The notes under the pieces are model-generated. The model was not told where the DNA came from, made no database searches, and saw nothing but the letters and a program-made list of their open reading frames with translations. DNA of 64,000 nucleotides, taken from Hymenobacter sp. GOD-10R (GTDB lineage Bacteria > Bacteroidota > Bacteroidia > Cytophagales > Hymenobacteraceae). Location of the stretch: NCBI RefSeq assembly GCF_035609205.1, contig NZ_CP141186.1, forward strand, positions 62,001-126,000. Direction: 5' to 3'. Both the position numbers and the translations under genes were made by a program. This document shows, piece after piece, positions 26,061 through 34,422 of the stretch (its first letter is position 1; every line of letters begins with the position of its first letter).

Positions 26061-28538
26061 ATGATTCGCTTCCGTCACAGAACCAATCTGCCATTAGTCG
26101 TCTGTTCATTACTTCTCTCGCTCCAAACGCGGGCCCAAAATCCGCTGACGTTGTGGTACAATAAGCCCGCGGCGAACTGGAACGAAGCCCTGCCCATTGG
26201 CAACGGCCGCTTGGCCGCCATGGTCTACGGCACTCCGGGCCGGGAGCGGCTGCAACTCAACGAAGAAACCGTGTGGGCCGGCGAGCCCGGCAACAACGTA
26301 GTGCCGGGCGTGTACGAGGGCATTGTGGAAATCCGCAAGCTTCTTTTTGCGGGAAAATATAAGGAGGCGCAAGACCTCTCGAACAAGACCTTTCCGCGCC
26401 AGGCTTTGCCTACCAACAACTATGGCATGCCCTACCAAACCGTGGGCAACCTGCTGCTGACCTTTCCCGGCCACGAGGCGGCTACCAACTACTACCGGGA
26501 CCTTGACATTCAACAGGCCGTAGCCAAGGTGAGCTACCAAGTTCAGGGCGTCACCTACACCCGCGAGATGTTCGCGTCGTTGCCCGATCAGGTTATCGTG
26601 GTGCGCCTGACGGCCAGCAAGCCGGGCAGCATTACTTGCCGACTCGGCATGAGTAGTCCGCAGCTCAGTCGTAGCATCAAGACGGAGCCGACCAAGCTCG
26701 TGCTGGCGGGCGTCGGTGGCAGCAATGATAATAAGGTCGGTAAGGTTAAGTTTCAGGCCCATGTCGTGCCGAAAGTGGAGGGTGGTACAGTAACCGCCAC
26801 AGATAGCACCCTGCAAATAACAGGTGCCACGGCCGCGACGATCTACGTTTCCATGGGCACGAACTTCAAGAGCTATAAGGACCTAGGGGGTGATGAGACT
26901 GCCAAAGCGGCTTCGTACTTGCCGGCGGCCCTGGCCAAAACGTACCCGACTGCCAAAGCGGCCCACGTAGCCAGCTACCGGCGCTACTTCGACCGGGTGA
27001 GCCTGAACCTAGGCAGCACCGACGCAGTGAAAAAGCCCACTGATGTACGCATTGCAGATTTTGCTACGGGCAACGACCCGGCCCTCGCCGCCATGTACTT
27101 TCAATTCGGGCGCTACCTGCTGATTTGCAGCTCCCAGCCCGGCACCCAGCCCGCCAACTTGCAAGGTAAATGGAACGACAAACTCTCGCCGCCCTGGGAC
27201 AGCAAGTACACGGTGAACATCAACACCGAGATGAACTACTGGCCGGCCGAAGTCACGAACCTGACGGAGCTGCACCAGCCACTGTTTAGCATGCTCAAGG
27301 ACTTAGCCGAAACGGGTAAGGAAAGTGCTTCGGTGGTGTACCACGCGCGCGGCTGGAACATGCACCACAACACTGACTTGTGGCGCATCACCGGCAACGT
27401 GGACGGGGGGTTCTACGGCATGTGGCCCATGGGCGGCGCCTGGCTCACGCAGCACCTCTGGCAGCACTACCTCTTCACCGGCGACAAGGCTTTTTTGCGG
27501 GAGTACTACTCGGTGCTGAAAGGCGCGGCCCTGTATTACGTGGATGCCTTGCAGGAAGAACCGAGCCATAAGTGGCTGGTGGTGGCCCCCTCCATGTCGC
27601 CGGAAAACACCTACCAGAGCGGCGTCGGCATCACGGCCGGCACCACCATGGACAACCAGCTCGTGTTTGATGTCTTCTCGAATGCTATGCGCGCCGCCGC
27701 CATCCTGAATACCGATAAAGCCTTTGCCGACACGCTCCAGGGCATGATCAAGCGCCTGCCGCCTATGCAGATTGGGCAATACAGCCAGCTGCAAGAGTGG
27801 CTGCAAGACTGGGACAAACCCGATGATAAGCACCGGCACGTCTCGCACTTGTACGGCCTCTACCCGAGCCAGCAGATCTCTCCGTACGCGAATCCGGAGC
27901 TGTTTGCCGCCGCCGAAAACTCACTGGTGTACCGGGGCGATAAATCGACGGGCTGGTCAATGGGCTGGAAAGTAAACCTCTGGGCTCGTTTACTGAACGG
28001 CAACCGGGCGTACAAGCTCATTGCCGATCAACTGAATCCGGCTGGCACGGAAGCTTCCGGCCAGAATGGCGGCACGTACCCCAACCTGCTCGACGCCCAT
28101 CCTCCGTTCCAGATCGACGGCAACTTTGGTTGCACATCCGGCATCGCCGAAATGCTCGTGCAGAGCCACGATGGGGCCATCGACATCTTGCCGGCTCTGC
28201 CGGATGCGTGGCCCACTGGTGAGGTGAAGGGATTAGTAGCCCGTGGTGGATACGTAATCGACCTAGCCTGGAACAAAGGCAAAGTGACGCGCTTGCAGAT
28301 TACCTCGAAGCTAGGCGGCAACTGCCGCCTGCGGGTGCACAGCCCCGTCACGGCAACCGGCACAGCCAAGCTAGCTGCTACGCGGGGCGCAAATCCCAAT
28401 CCCTTCTACCAAAACACGGCAATCAAGGCCCCGTTGGTGTCAGCCAAAGCTGCCGTCAAAAAGCCTACGCTACAGCCCTCATTTGTGTACGACCTAGTTA
28501 CCAAAGCGGGCACTTCTTATACCCTCAATGGCCGCTAA
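26061..28538 (+). CDS. Glycoside hydrolase family 95 (alpha-L-fucosidase / alpha-L-galactosidase)
   Basis: About 825 residues with signal peptide (VVCSLLLSLQTRAQ). The N-terminal GH95 domain begins LWYNKPAANWNEALPIGNGRLAAMVYG; the (alpha/alpha)6 catalytic part shows YTVNINTEMNYWPAE near residue 383 (asparagines equivalent to the base-activating pair of Bifidobacterium AfcA), SPENTY near 513 (general acid Glu), HRHVSHLYGLYP near 590 and PPFQIDGNFGCTSGIAE near 682. These inverting enzymes release terminal alpha-1,2-fucose or L-galactose, for example from xyloglucan or pectic side chains. It fits the adjoining FucP and fucose dehydrogenase genes. Confidence 0.93.
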   Translation: MIRFRHRTNLPLVVCSLLLSLQTRAQNPLTLWYNKPAANWNEALPIGNGRLAAMVYGTPGRERLQLNEETVWAGEPGNNVVPGVYEGIVEIRKLLFAGKYKEAQDLSNKTFPRQALPTNNYGMPYQTVGNLLLTFPGHEAATNYYRDLDIQQAVAKVSYQVQGVTYTREMFASLPDQVIVVRLTASKPGSITCRLGMSSPQLSRSIKTEPTKLVLAGVGGSNDNKVGKVKFQAHVVPKVEGGTVTATDSTLQITGATAATIYVSMGTNFKSYKDLGGDETAKAASYLPAALAKTYPTAKAAHVASYRRYFDRVSLNLGSTDAVKKPTDVRIADFATGNDPALAAMYFQFGRYLLICSSQPGTQPANLQGKWNDKLSPPWDSKYTVNINTEMNYWPAEVTNLTELHQPLFSMLKDLAETGKESASVVYHARGWNMHHNTDLWRITGNVDGGFYGMWPMGGAWLTQHLWQHYLFTGDKAFLREYYSVLKGAALYYVDALQEEPSHKWLVVAPSMSPENTYQSGVGITAGTTMDNQLVFDVFSNAMRAAAILNTDKAFADTLQGMIKRLPPMQIGQYSQLQEWLQDWDKPDDKHRHVSHLYGLYPSQQISPYANPELFAAAENSLVYRGDKSTGWSMGWKVNLWARLLNGNRAYKLIADQLNPAGTEASGQNGGTYPNLLDAHPPFQIDGNFGCTSGIAEMLVQSHDGAIDILPALPDAWPTGEVKGLVARGGYVIDLAWNKGKVTRLQITSKLGGNCRLRVHSPVTATGTAKLAATRGANPNPFYQNTAIKAPLVSAKAAVKKPTLQPSFVYDLVTKAGTSYTLNGR

Positions 28539-28556
28539 ACGGCTCGCTTCTCTGCT

Positions 28557-29810
28557 ATGCCTCGTCCTCGCAACAGCGTATTTGCCATCGGCCTTATTAC
28601 CTCATTATTCTTCTTGTGGGGCTTTGCGCTTAACCTAAACCCGATTCTTATACCCCACCTAAAAAAGGCCTGCCAACTTACGGATGCGCAGTCTGCCTTC
28701 ATTGACTCGGCTTCGTACATTGCCTATTTTGTATTAGCCATTCCGGCGGGGCAGTTCATGAAGCGCTATGGCTACAAGGGCGGTATTATCGTGGGGCTGC
28801 TGCTGTTTGCGGTCGGCGCTTTCTTGTTTTATCCTGCGGCCGCAACCCGCTCCTATACCTTCTTTCTAGGGGCGCTGTTCGTTATTGCCTGCGGGCTTAC
28901 CTTCCTGGAAACGGCTGCCAATCCTTACATCACTGTACTTGGCGAACCCGAGGAAGCTGCACAACGCATCAACTTTGCGCAGTCATTTAACGGATTAGCT
29001 GCCACCCTAGCTCCCTTGCTTGGTGGCATGTTCATCTTATCGGGTAAAAGTCTCTCGGCTACCCAGATAAGTGCTATGTCACCGCGACTGGTAGCGGACT
29101 ACCTAGACCGCGAAGCCGCCGCAGTACAGGTTCCGTATCTGCTCATCGGCGGAATTGTGCTGCTGGTCGCGTTGCTGCTATTTCGCACGCCACTGCCCGA
29201 GCTAGCAGAGGAGGAAGAGGCTGATAGGGCCGAAGGCTCCTTACTACGGGAGAAAAACCTGCTGCTAGGTGTAGTTGCGCAGTTTTTTTACGTTGGGGCG
29301 CAAGTGTGCGTCAGTAGCTTCTTTATTCGCTTTGCTGAGCGCGTGGGAGGAATTGAAGAAAAATCGGCGGCGCTTTACTTATCCGGCGCGCTGCTAGGCT
29401 TTATGGCTGGGCGCTTCATCGGAACCTTCCTCATGAAGTTTATCGCCCCACCCCGGCTCCTGGCCCTTTACAGTAGTATCAACTTTGGGCTGGTACTCTT
29501 GGCTGTGCTCCTGCACGGCAAACTGTCGGTGTACGCGCTGATGGGCGTGGAATTTTTTATGTCTATCATGTTCCCCACCATTTTCTCGCTCAGCATCCGC
29601 GGACTAGGCGCAAAGACGAAAGAAGGCTCCTCCTTGGTCATTATGGCCATTGTTGGCGGCGCTATTTTCCCCGTGATTGCCGGCTGGGTATCCGACGCTA
29701 CCACGATTCAAGTGGCGTACATTGTGCCAGGGCTGTGCTTCCTGGTTGTCCTTTATTTCGCTTGGAAGAATATCAATGTCAGAAAAGTTAAACTCGTCGC
29801 AGCACATTGA
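28557..29810 (+). CDS. fucP: FucP-like sugar:proton symporter (MFS)
   Basis: About 417 residues and twelve predicted membrane segments. The start RNSVFAIGLITSLFFLWGFALNLNPILIPHLK, QSAFIDSASYIAYFVLAIPAGQ, and FLETAANPYITVLGEPEEAAQRINFAQSFNG are typical of the FHS family that contains L-fucose permease FucP. It would carry L-fucose freed by GH95 across the inner membrane with protons. It starts 18 bp after GH95. Related members carry glucose/galactose, so specificity rests on context. Confidence 0.88.
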   Translation: MPRPRNSVFAIGLITSLFFLWGFALNLNPILIPHLKKACQLTDAQSAFIDSASYIAYFVLAIPAGQFMKRYGYKGGIIVGLLLFAVGAFLFYPAAATRSYTFFLGALFVIACGLTFLETAANPYITVLGEPEEAAQRINFAQSFNGLAATLAPLLGGMFILSGKSLSATQISAMSPRLVADYLDREAAAVQVPYLLIGGIVLLVALLLFRTPLPELAEEEEADRAEGSLLREKNLLLGVVAQFFYVGAQVCVSSFFIRFAERVGGIEEKSAALYLSGALLGFMAGRFIGTFLMKFIAPPRLLALYSSINFGLVLLAVLLHGKLSVYALMGVEFFMSIMFPTIFSLSIRGLGAKTKEGSSLVIMAIVGGAIFPVIAGWVSDATTIQVAYIVPGLCFLVVLYFAWKNINVRKVKLVAAH

Positions 29811-29896
29811 TTTTAGCTGCGGCCCACTTACTCCTTCGGCGCAAGCACGCTGTTGAGGTAGCAACACTATCGGAATTTACTAAGCGGTAAGCAAAC

Positions 29897-30688
29897 ATGC
29901 ATTTAGAGCTACAGGATAAAGTAATTATCGTGACGGGCGGGGCCAAAGGTATCGGTGAGGGCATCAGTCACGTGCTTGCCCGGGAAGGTGCAATTCCAGT
30001 AATAGTTGGGCGCAATGAAGAAGACAATCGAAACACCATGGCAGCTATTGAAGCGGCAGGTGGCCGGGCTTGGCAGGTGGTGGCGGAGCTTTCTGATCCT
30101 TTGGCCTGCGAGCAGGCTGTGCACGCTGTTTTGGCGCAGTACAGCCGCATCGAAGGCCTAGTGAACAACGCTGGCATCAATGACGGCGGCAGCCTGGAAG
30201 CCGGCAGCTATGAGCAGTTTATGCTCAGTCTGCACCGTAACCTAGTGCATTACTATCTGATGGCCCATTACGCGCTACCAGAGTTGAAAAAGAGTAAGGG
30301 CGCTATCGTCAACATCACCTCCAAAACGGCCGAAACTGGCCAAGGGCATGCCTCCGCGTACGCGGCCGCCAATGGTGGCCGGAACGCCCTGACCCGCGAA
30401 TGGGCTGTAGAGCTGCTTAAATACGGCATGCGCGTGAATGCCATTGTCGTAGCCGAAAGCTGGACGCCAGCCTACGCCACTTGGATCCAAACGCTACCTG
30501 ACCCAGAGGAGAAGCTGCGCGAAATCGTTTCCCTGATTCCGCTCGGTAATCGTATGACCACGGCCGAGGAAATTGCCAACACCACAGCCTTTCTACTTTC
30601 GGAGCGCTCCAGCCATACTACCGGTCAAATTATCCACGTGGATGGTGGCTACGTACATTTAGATCGAGCCTTGGCAAACGCGCAATAA
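29897..30688 (+). CDS. SDR-family oxidoreductase, probable L-fucose dehydrogenase, with Asn at the usual catalytic Lys
   Basis: About 263 residues, classical short-chain dehydrogenase: VTGGAKGIGEGIS (cofactor loop), LVNNAGIN, VNITSKT (Ser), and Tyr155. The usual YxxxK reads YAAAN here: codon 159 is AAT (Asn). The following GGRNALTREWAVELLKYGMRVNAI resembles L-fucose dehydrogenases that oxidise fucose to fuconolactone. Placed between fucP and a zinc dehydrogenase, it fits the non-phosphorylating fucose route. If the Asn is not family-wide, activity could be lost or altered; I cannot align it here. Confidence 0.8.
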   Translation: MHLELQDKVIIVTGGAKGIGEGISHVLAREGAIPVIVGRNEEDNRNTMAAIEAAGGRAWQVVAELSDPLACEQAVHAVLAQYSRIEGLVNNAGINDGGSLEAGSYEQFMLSLHRNLVHYYLMAHYALPELKKSKGAIVNITSKTAETGQGHASAYAAANGGRNALTREWAVELLKYGMRVNAIVVAESWTPAYATWIQTLPDPEEKLREIVSLIPLGNRMTTAEEIANTTAFLLSERSSHTTGQIIHVDGGYVHLDRALANAQ

Positions 30689-30698
30689 CGCACTTAGA

Positions 30699-31721
30699 AT
30701 GATGAATACATTAGTGTGTGAGCAGCCTGGCCGGTTCGCCTACCTGGATCGGGAAACGCCTGTGGCGCCCGAAGGCTACAGCTTATTAAAGATCAAGCGC
30801 ATTGGCATCTGCGGTACTGATTTGCACGCCTACGAAGGCACCCAGCCCTTTTTTGCCTACCCGCGCGTGCTGGGCCACGAGCTAGCTGGCGAAGTAGTCG
30901 ATGCGGGCGGCGCAGCGGGTTTCGAGCCGGGCGAGGCCGTCACGTTTATTCCGTATTTCAACTGCGGTACCTGCATTGCATGCCGCTCGGGGTTGCCCAA
31001 TTGCTGCACCCACATCAATGTGTGCGGCGTGCACATCGATGGGGGCATGGCGGAGTACCTGGCCGTGCCTTCCTACTCGCTGGTGCACGGCGAAGGCTTG
31101 AGCTTCGACGAGCTAGCTTTGGTCGAGCCGCTGGCGATTGGCGCCCACGGCGTGCGCCGCGCCCAGGTGCGGCCGGGTGAGTTCGTGCTGGTAGTAGGAG
31201 CGGGGCCGATTGGCCTGGGCATCATGGAGTTTGCGCGTATTGCCGGCGCCCACGTCATTGCCATGGATATCAATGAGCAGCGCCTCGCCTTTTGCCGGGA
31301 GAAGCTGCGCGTGCCCTACACCGTGAATGCCCTGGCGAAGGATGTAGCCGAACAACTCCGGCAAATCACCAGCGACGACATGCCTACGGTGGTCATTGAT
31401 GCCACGGGTAGTCAGCGGGCGATTAACAATGCGTTTCAATACCTGGCCCACGGTGGTCGCTACGTGCTGGTGGGGTTGCAAAAAGGCGAAATCAGCTTTT
31501 CGCACCCCGAGTTTCACAAGCGCGAAGCCACGCTCATGAGCAGCCGCAACGCCACCCGCGAAGACTTCGAGCACGTCATTGCCTCCATGAAGGCTGGCCA
31601 AGTCGACCCTACCACCTACATCACACACCGTGTGCAGTTCGGGCAGGTGCAGCAGGAATTTGCCAGTTGGCTCAACCCCGCAACGGGTGTTATTAAAGCA
31701 ATGGTGGAGCTAAGAGAATAA
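30699..31721 (+). CDS. Zinc-binding MDR dehydrogenase (sugar-acid / threonine-dehydrogenase-like)
   Basis: About 340 residues. RIGICGTDLHAYEGTQPFF (catalytic-zinc Cys), GHELAGEVVDAG, the structural-zinc cluster FNCGTCIACRSGLPNCC, and the Rossmann VLVVGAGPIGLGIMEFARIAG. It resembles RspB/L-galactonate 5-dehydrogenase and threonine dehydrogenase relatives. Ten bases after the SDR gene, it may oxidise 2-keto-3-deoxy-L-fuconate or a related intermediate of fucose breakdown (inference). The fuconolactonase and fuconate dehydratase expected for that route are not in the window. Two adjacent ATG codons occur; the first is given. Confidence 0.85.
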   Translation: MMNTLVCEQPGRFAYLDRETPVAPEGYSLLKIKRIGICGTDLHAYEGTQPFFAYPRVLGHELAGEVVDAGGAAGFEPGEAVTFIPYFNCGTCIACRSGLPNCCTHINVCGVHIDGGMAEYLAVPSYSLVHGEGLSFDELALVEPLAIGAHGVRRAQVRPGEFVLVVGAGPIGLGIMEFARIAGAHVIAMDINEQRLAFCREKLRVPYTVNALAKDVAEQLRQITSDDMPTVVIDATGSQRAINNAFQYLAHGGRYVLVGLQKGEISFSHPEFHKREATLMSSRNATREDFEHVIASMKAGQVDPTTYITHRVQFGQVQQEFASWLNPATGVIKAMVELRE

Positions 31722-31874
31722 TTGGCTTTGCCTCTGGCATCAACTACTGAACAATGTTGAAATAACAAGCCCAAAGCAGGGACAAAAATAGGGTGCTTCG
31801 GAAGGTTCCCCTTTGCCTATCTTGCAGGTCTAGTAGCTGGCTGAGCTGAGCCAGTAAAGACAACTGACTGCTTC

Positions 31875-32942
31875 ATGGCCAAGGGAAATAAGCGCCTGTC
31901 TATTGCACACCTTGCACAAGAATTGGGGTTATCTGCCTCTACTATTTCGCGCGCGCTGAACAATGCTCCGGATGTCAGTGAAGCAACCAAGGCGCAAGTA
32001 TGGGTGCTGGCCGAAAAGCTTCATTACCAACCGAATGGCCTAGCTGCGGCCCTGCGCCGGGGGCGTAGCAATGTGCTCGGGGTTATTGTGCCGCACATTA
32101 CCGGGGCCTTCTTTCCCGCGGTCGTGCACGGCATGGAGGAAGAGGCAAGCAAGGAAGGGTTTAACGTGATGATTTGCCAGACGAGCGAAGAAGTAGCCCG
32201 GGAAAAAAAGCAGGTGGAAGTCCTCCTAAAGGGGCAGGTCGACGGCATCTTGGTGGCTATGTCAAAAACCACCCACGACTTTGCGCACTTTGAGCGAGTC
32301 CGTAGCCAAAATATCCCCTTGGTTTTCTTCGACCGCATGCCCGACCTAGCTAACGCCTGCGCAGTCGTTTCCGACGACTACCGGGGGGCTTATCAGGCAG
32401 TGGAACATCTGATCAAGCAGGGATGCCGCCGGATTGCGCACATGGCCGGCCACCAAACCGTCAGTACGACGCATAACCGCTACCGGGCGTACCGCGACGC
32501 GCTAGCTGCCCACGGGCTGCCTTATGAGGAGGAGCTAGTTATTCATTTGCCCAACCCAAGTACGGAAGCTGGCGCCCAGGCAATGACGACCTTGCTGCAA
32601 CAGTCCGTATGGCCCGATGCCGTGTTCACTGCCTACGATTTTCCGGCCGTTGGCGCGCTAGAAGTGTTAGACGCCCGCGGCATCCGAGTGCCCGAAGACA
32701 TTGCCCTCGTTGGGTATAGCAATGAACCCTTTACCACGATGCTCAAGCCACGGCTAACCTCTGTCGATCAGCGAGCAAAGCAAATGGGCGAAGCCGCCAT
32801 CCAGCTATTTTTACAGCTGCTAAAGCGCTCAGGTCACGAGGCTGGTCAACGTATTACCTTGAAGCCTCAGCTTCTTATCCGCGAGTCCTCTTTGCAAAAA
32901 AGCGTCTTCGCTGAAAGAAATGAACAGCACCCTCAACGGTGA
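31875..32942 (+). CDS. LacI/GalR-family regulator, tandem paralog A
   Basis: About 355 residues. HTH RLSIAHLAQELGLSASTISRALNNAPDV, hinge YQPNGLAAALRRG, and the sugar-binding core NVLGVIVPHITGAFFPAVVHGME, QVDGILVAMSK, IPLVFFDRMPD, RRIAHMAGH, PDAVFTAYDFPAVGALEVL, VALVGYSNEPFTTM-like. It is clearly similar along its whole length to the next gene, so the two arose by tandem duplication. It follows the fucose genes on the same strand but has its own leader (153 bp) and terminator (33000-33036). Confidence 0.92.
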   Translation: MAKGNKRLSIAHLAQELGLSASTISRALNNAPDVSEATKAQVWVLAEKLHYQPNGLAAALRRGRSNVLGVIVPHITGAFFPAVVHGMEEEASKEGFNVMICQTSEEVAREKKQVEVLLKGQVDGILVAMSKTTHDFAHFERVRSQNIPLVFFDRMPDLANACAVVSDDYRGAYQAVEHLIKQGCRRIAHMAGHQTVSTTHNRYRAYRDALAAHGLPYEEELVIHLPNPSTEAGAQAMTTLLQQSVWPDAVFTAYDFPAVGALEVLDARGIRVPEDIALVGYSNEPFTTMLKPRLTSVDQRAKQMGEAAIQLFLQLLKRSGHEAGQRITLKPQLLIRESSLQKSVFAERNEQHPQR

Positions 32943-32999
32943 TGCGGTTGTGTCCGACCTAGCAGGTGTAAACAGTAACCAGCTTAGCGCTTTTCTTTG

Positions 33000-33036
33000 A
33001 GGTGGTCATTCGGCAGGTTCCGCATGACCACTTTTG
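33000..33036 (+). terminator. Rho-independent terminator between tandem LacI genes
   Basis: GTGGTCAT (33002-33009) pairs with ATGACCAC (33024-33031), with a further inner CGG/CCG pairing, followed by TTTTGTTGTTTATT. It ends the transcript of the first LacI paralog. Confidence 0.75.
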
Positions 33037-33177
33037 TTGTTTATTGGTCATACAGCCTGCCTATAAGCTCTCTTGATGGAAAGCTAGGTGTAGCGGAGTG
33101 CTGGCTGCCCGTCATTCATTCGTACAAGTAAATTATTGCTGCTTCAGACCTAGGTTTAGCGTAGGATTCTACGAAGG

Positions 33178-33207
33178 TTGTCGAGCAGTCAATCTTATCT
33201 ATCTTGC
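33178..33207 (+). promoter_or_regulatory. Putative promoter of the second tandem LacI gene
   Basis: TTG (33178-33180), 19 bp, TATCTTGC (33200-33207), close to TAnnTTTG. CTATCTTGCA also occurs before the first paralog (near 31819), so the duplicated unit seems to include the promoter. The rest of the 32943-33265 gap holds only the terminator. Confidence 0.45.
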
Positions 33208-33265
33208 ATAGCTAGCTACTGTATCGAAGTCAATTTAAAATACTCACACCTAGTTTGTTTCTTTC

Positions 33266-34318
33266 ATGGACAAGGCCAACAAGCGCATCTCTATTGCTGA
33301 CCTTGCGAAAGAACTAGGCTTGGCCCAATCCACCGTTTCGCGGGCGCTCAACCACGCCTCCGACGTGAGCGATGCCACCAAGGCGCAGGTGTGGGCCTTG
33401 GCCGAGAAACTAAAGTATCAGCCGAATAACCTAGCGGCCGCGTTGCGTAGTGGCCGCAGTCACGTGCTCGGCATTATCGTGCCGCACATCAATGGGGCCT
33501 TTTTTCCAGCGGTGGTACATGGTATTGAGGTGGTAGCCAGCCAGGCCGGCTTCAACGTGATGATCTGTCAGTCTACGGAAGAAGTAGAGCGGGAGAAAAA
33601 GCACGTAGAGGCGTTGCTCAAGGCCCAAGTGGATGGTATTCTGGTGTCCATGTCCAATACCACGTCCGACTTTACGCACTTTGAGCGCGTATTTGATCAG
33701 GGTACGCCGCTAGTTTTTTTTGACCGCATGCCGGAGTTGCCCAATGCCTGCGGCGTAGTAGTCGATGATTACCGCGGCGCCCTGCAAGTAATGGAACACT
33801 TAATTGAGCAGGGGTGCCAACGCATTGCACACTTTGCTGGACCGCAGAATATTAACACTACCCACAACCGCTTTCGCGGGTACCAGGATGCCTTGCACAT
33901 GCACGGCATCGCGTACGACGAAAGCCTCGTGGTGCAGCTTGAGGGGGCAAGCACGGCTGATGGGGCCGCGGCTATGCAGCAGCTACTGTCGCTGCCCGAG
34001 CGGCCCGATGCAGTTTTCTCCGCCTACGACTTTCCCGCCGGGGGCGCTTTGGAGGTGCTAGAGGAGCAGGGCATGCGGGTACCCGAAGACATTGCGTTGG
34101 TAGGCTTTAGCAACGAGCCGTTTACGACTATGGTGCGGCCCCGACTCACATCAGTGGATCAGCGCGGCAAGCAGATGGGCGAAGCCGCCGTCCAGCTCTT
34201 CCTGCAATTGCTCAAGCGAACCGACTTTTTCAGCGGGCAACGTATTGTGCTCAAACCCAAGCTCGTCGTCCGAACTTCGTCCCTATACGGGCAGCTAGCT
34301 CCCGAGAAGTACCAGTAG
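33266..34318 (+). CDS. LacI/GalR-family regulator, tandem paralog B
   Basis: About 350 residues. HTH RISIADLAKELGLAQSTVSRALNHASDV, hinge YQPNNLAAALRSG, then HVLGIIVPHINGAFFPAVVHGIE, QVDGILVSMSN, TPLVFFDRMPE, QRIAHFAGP, PDAVFSAYDFPAGGALEVLE, IALVGFSNEPFTTM. Very similar to the preceding gene; the recognition helices differ slightly (AQSTVSRALNH against SASTISRALNN), so their operators may differ. It is convergent with the GH2 gene and may govern the pectin-type genes that follow (inference). Confidence 0.92.
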   Translation: MDKANKRISIADLAKELGLAQSTVSRALNHASDVSDATKAQVWALAEKLKYQPNNLAAALRSGRSHVLGIIVPHINGAFFPAVVHGIEVVASQAGFNVMICQSTEEVEREKKHVEALLKAQVDGILVSMSNTTSDFTHFERVFDQGTPLVFFDRMPELPNACGVVVDDYRGALQVMEHLIEQGCQRIAHFAGPQNINTTHNRFRGYQDALHMHGIAYDESLVVQLEGASTADGAAAMQQLLSLPERPDAVFSAYDFPAGGALEVLEEQGMRVPEDIALVGFSNEPFTTMVRPRLTSVDQRGKQMGEAAVQLFLQLLKRTDFFSGQRIVLKPKLVVRTSSLYGQLAPEKYQ

Positions 34319-34329
34319 CCTATCCGTAC

Positions 34330-34407
34330 GTAATAATACAGCGCCGCTCCAGCGCCGAAAAGTGGGCGATGTACGCCTTCGTTGGCAAAACGGCGCTGTA
34401 TTATTAC
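34330..34407. terminator. Long stem-loop between convergent LacI and GH2 genes
   Basis: Perfect 17-bp arms GTAATAATACAGCGCCG (34330-34346) and CGGCGCTGTATTATTAC (34391-34407) enclose 44 nt that can fold further. Lying between two convergent stops, it is likely a bidirectional terminator. Confidence 0.65.
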
Positions 34408-34422
34408 AGTTCTGAACCTAGC

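Noticed and set aside
30857..31628. Long antisense open frames opposite the zinc dehydrogenase, GH95, GH2 and ATPase genes
   Set aside because: They mirror GC-rich codons of well-supported genes and show no domain; shadows.
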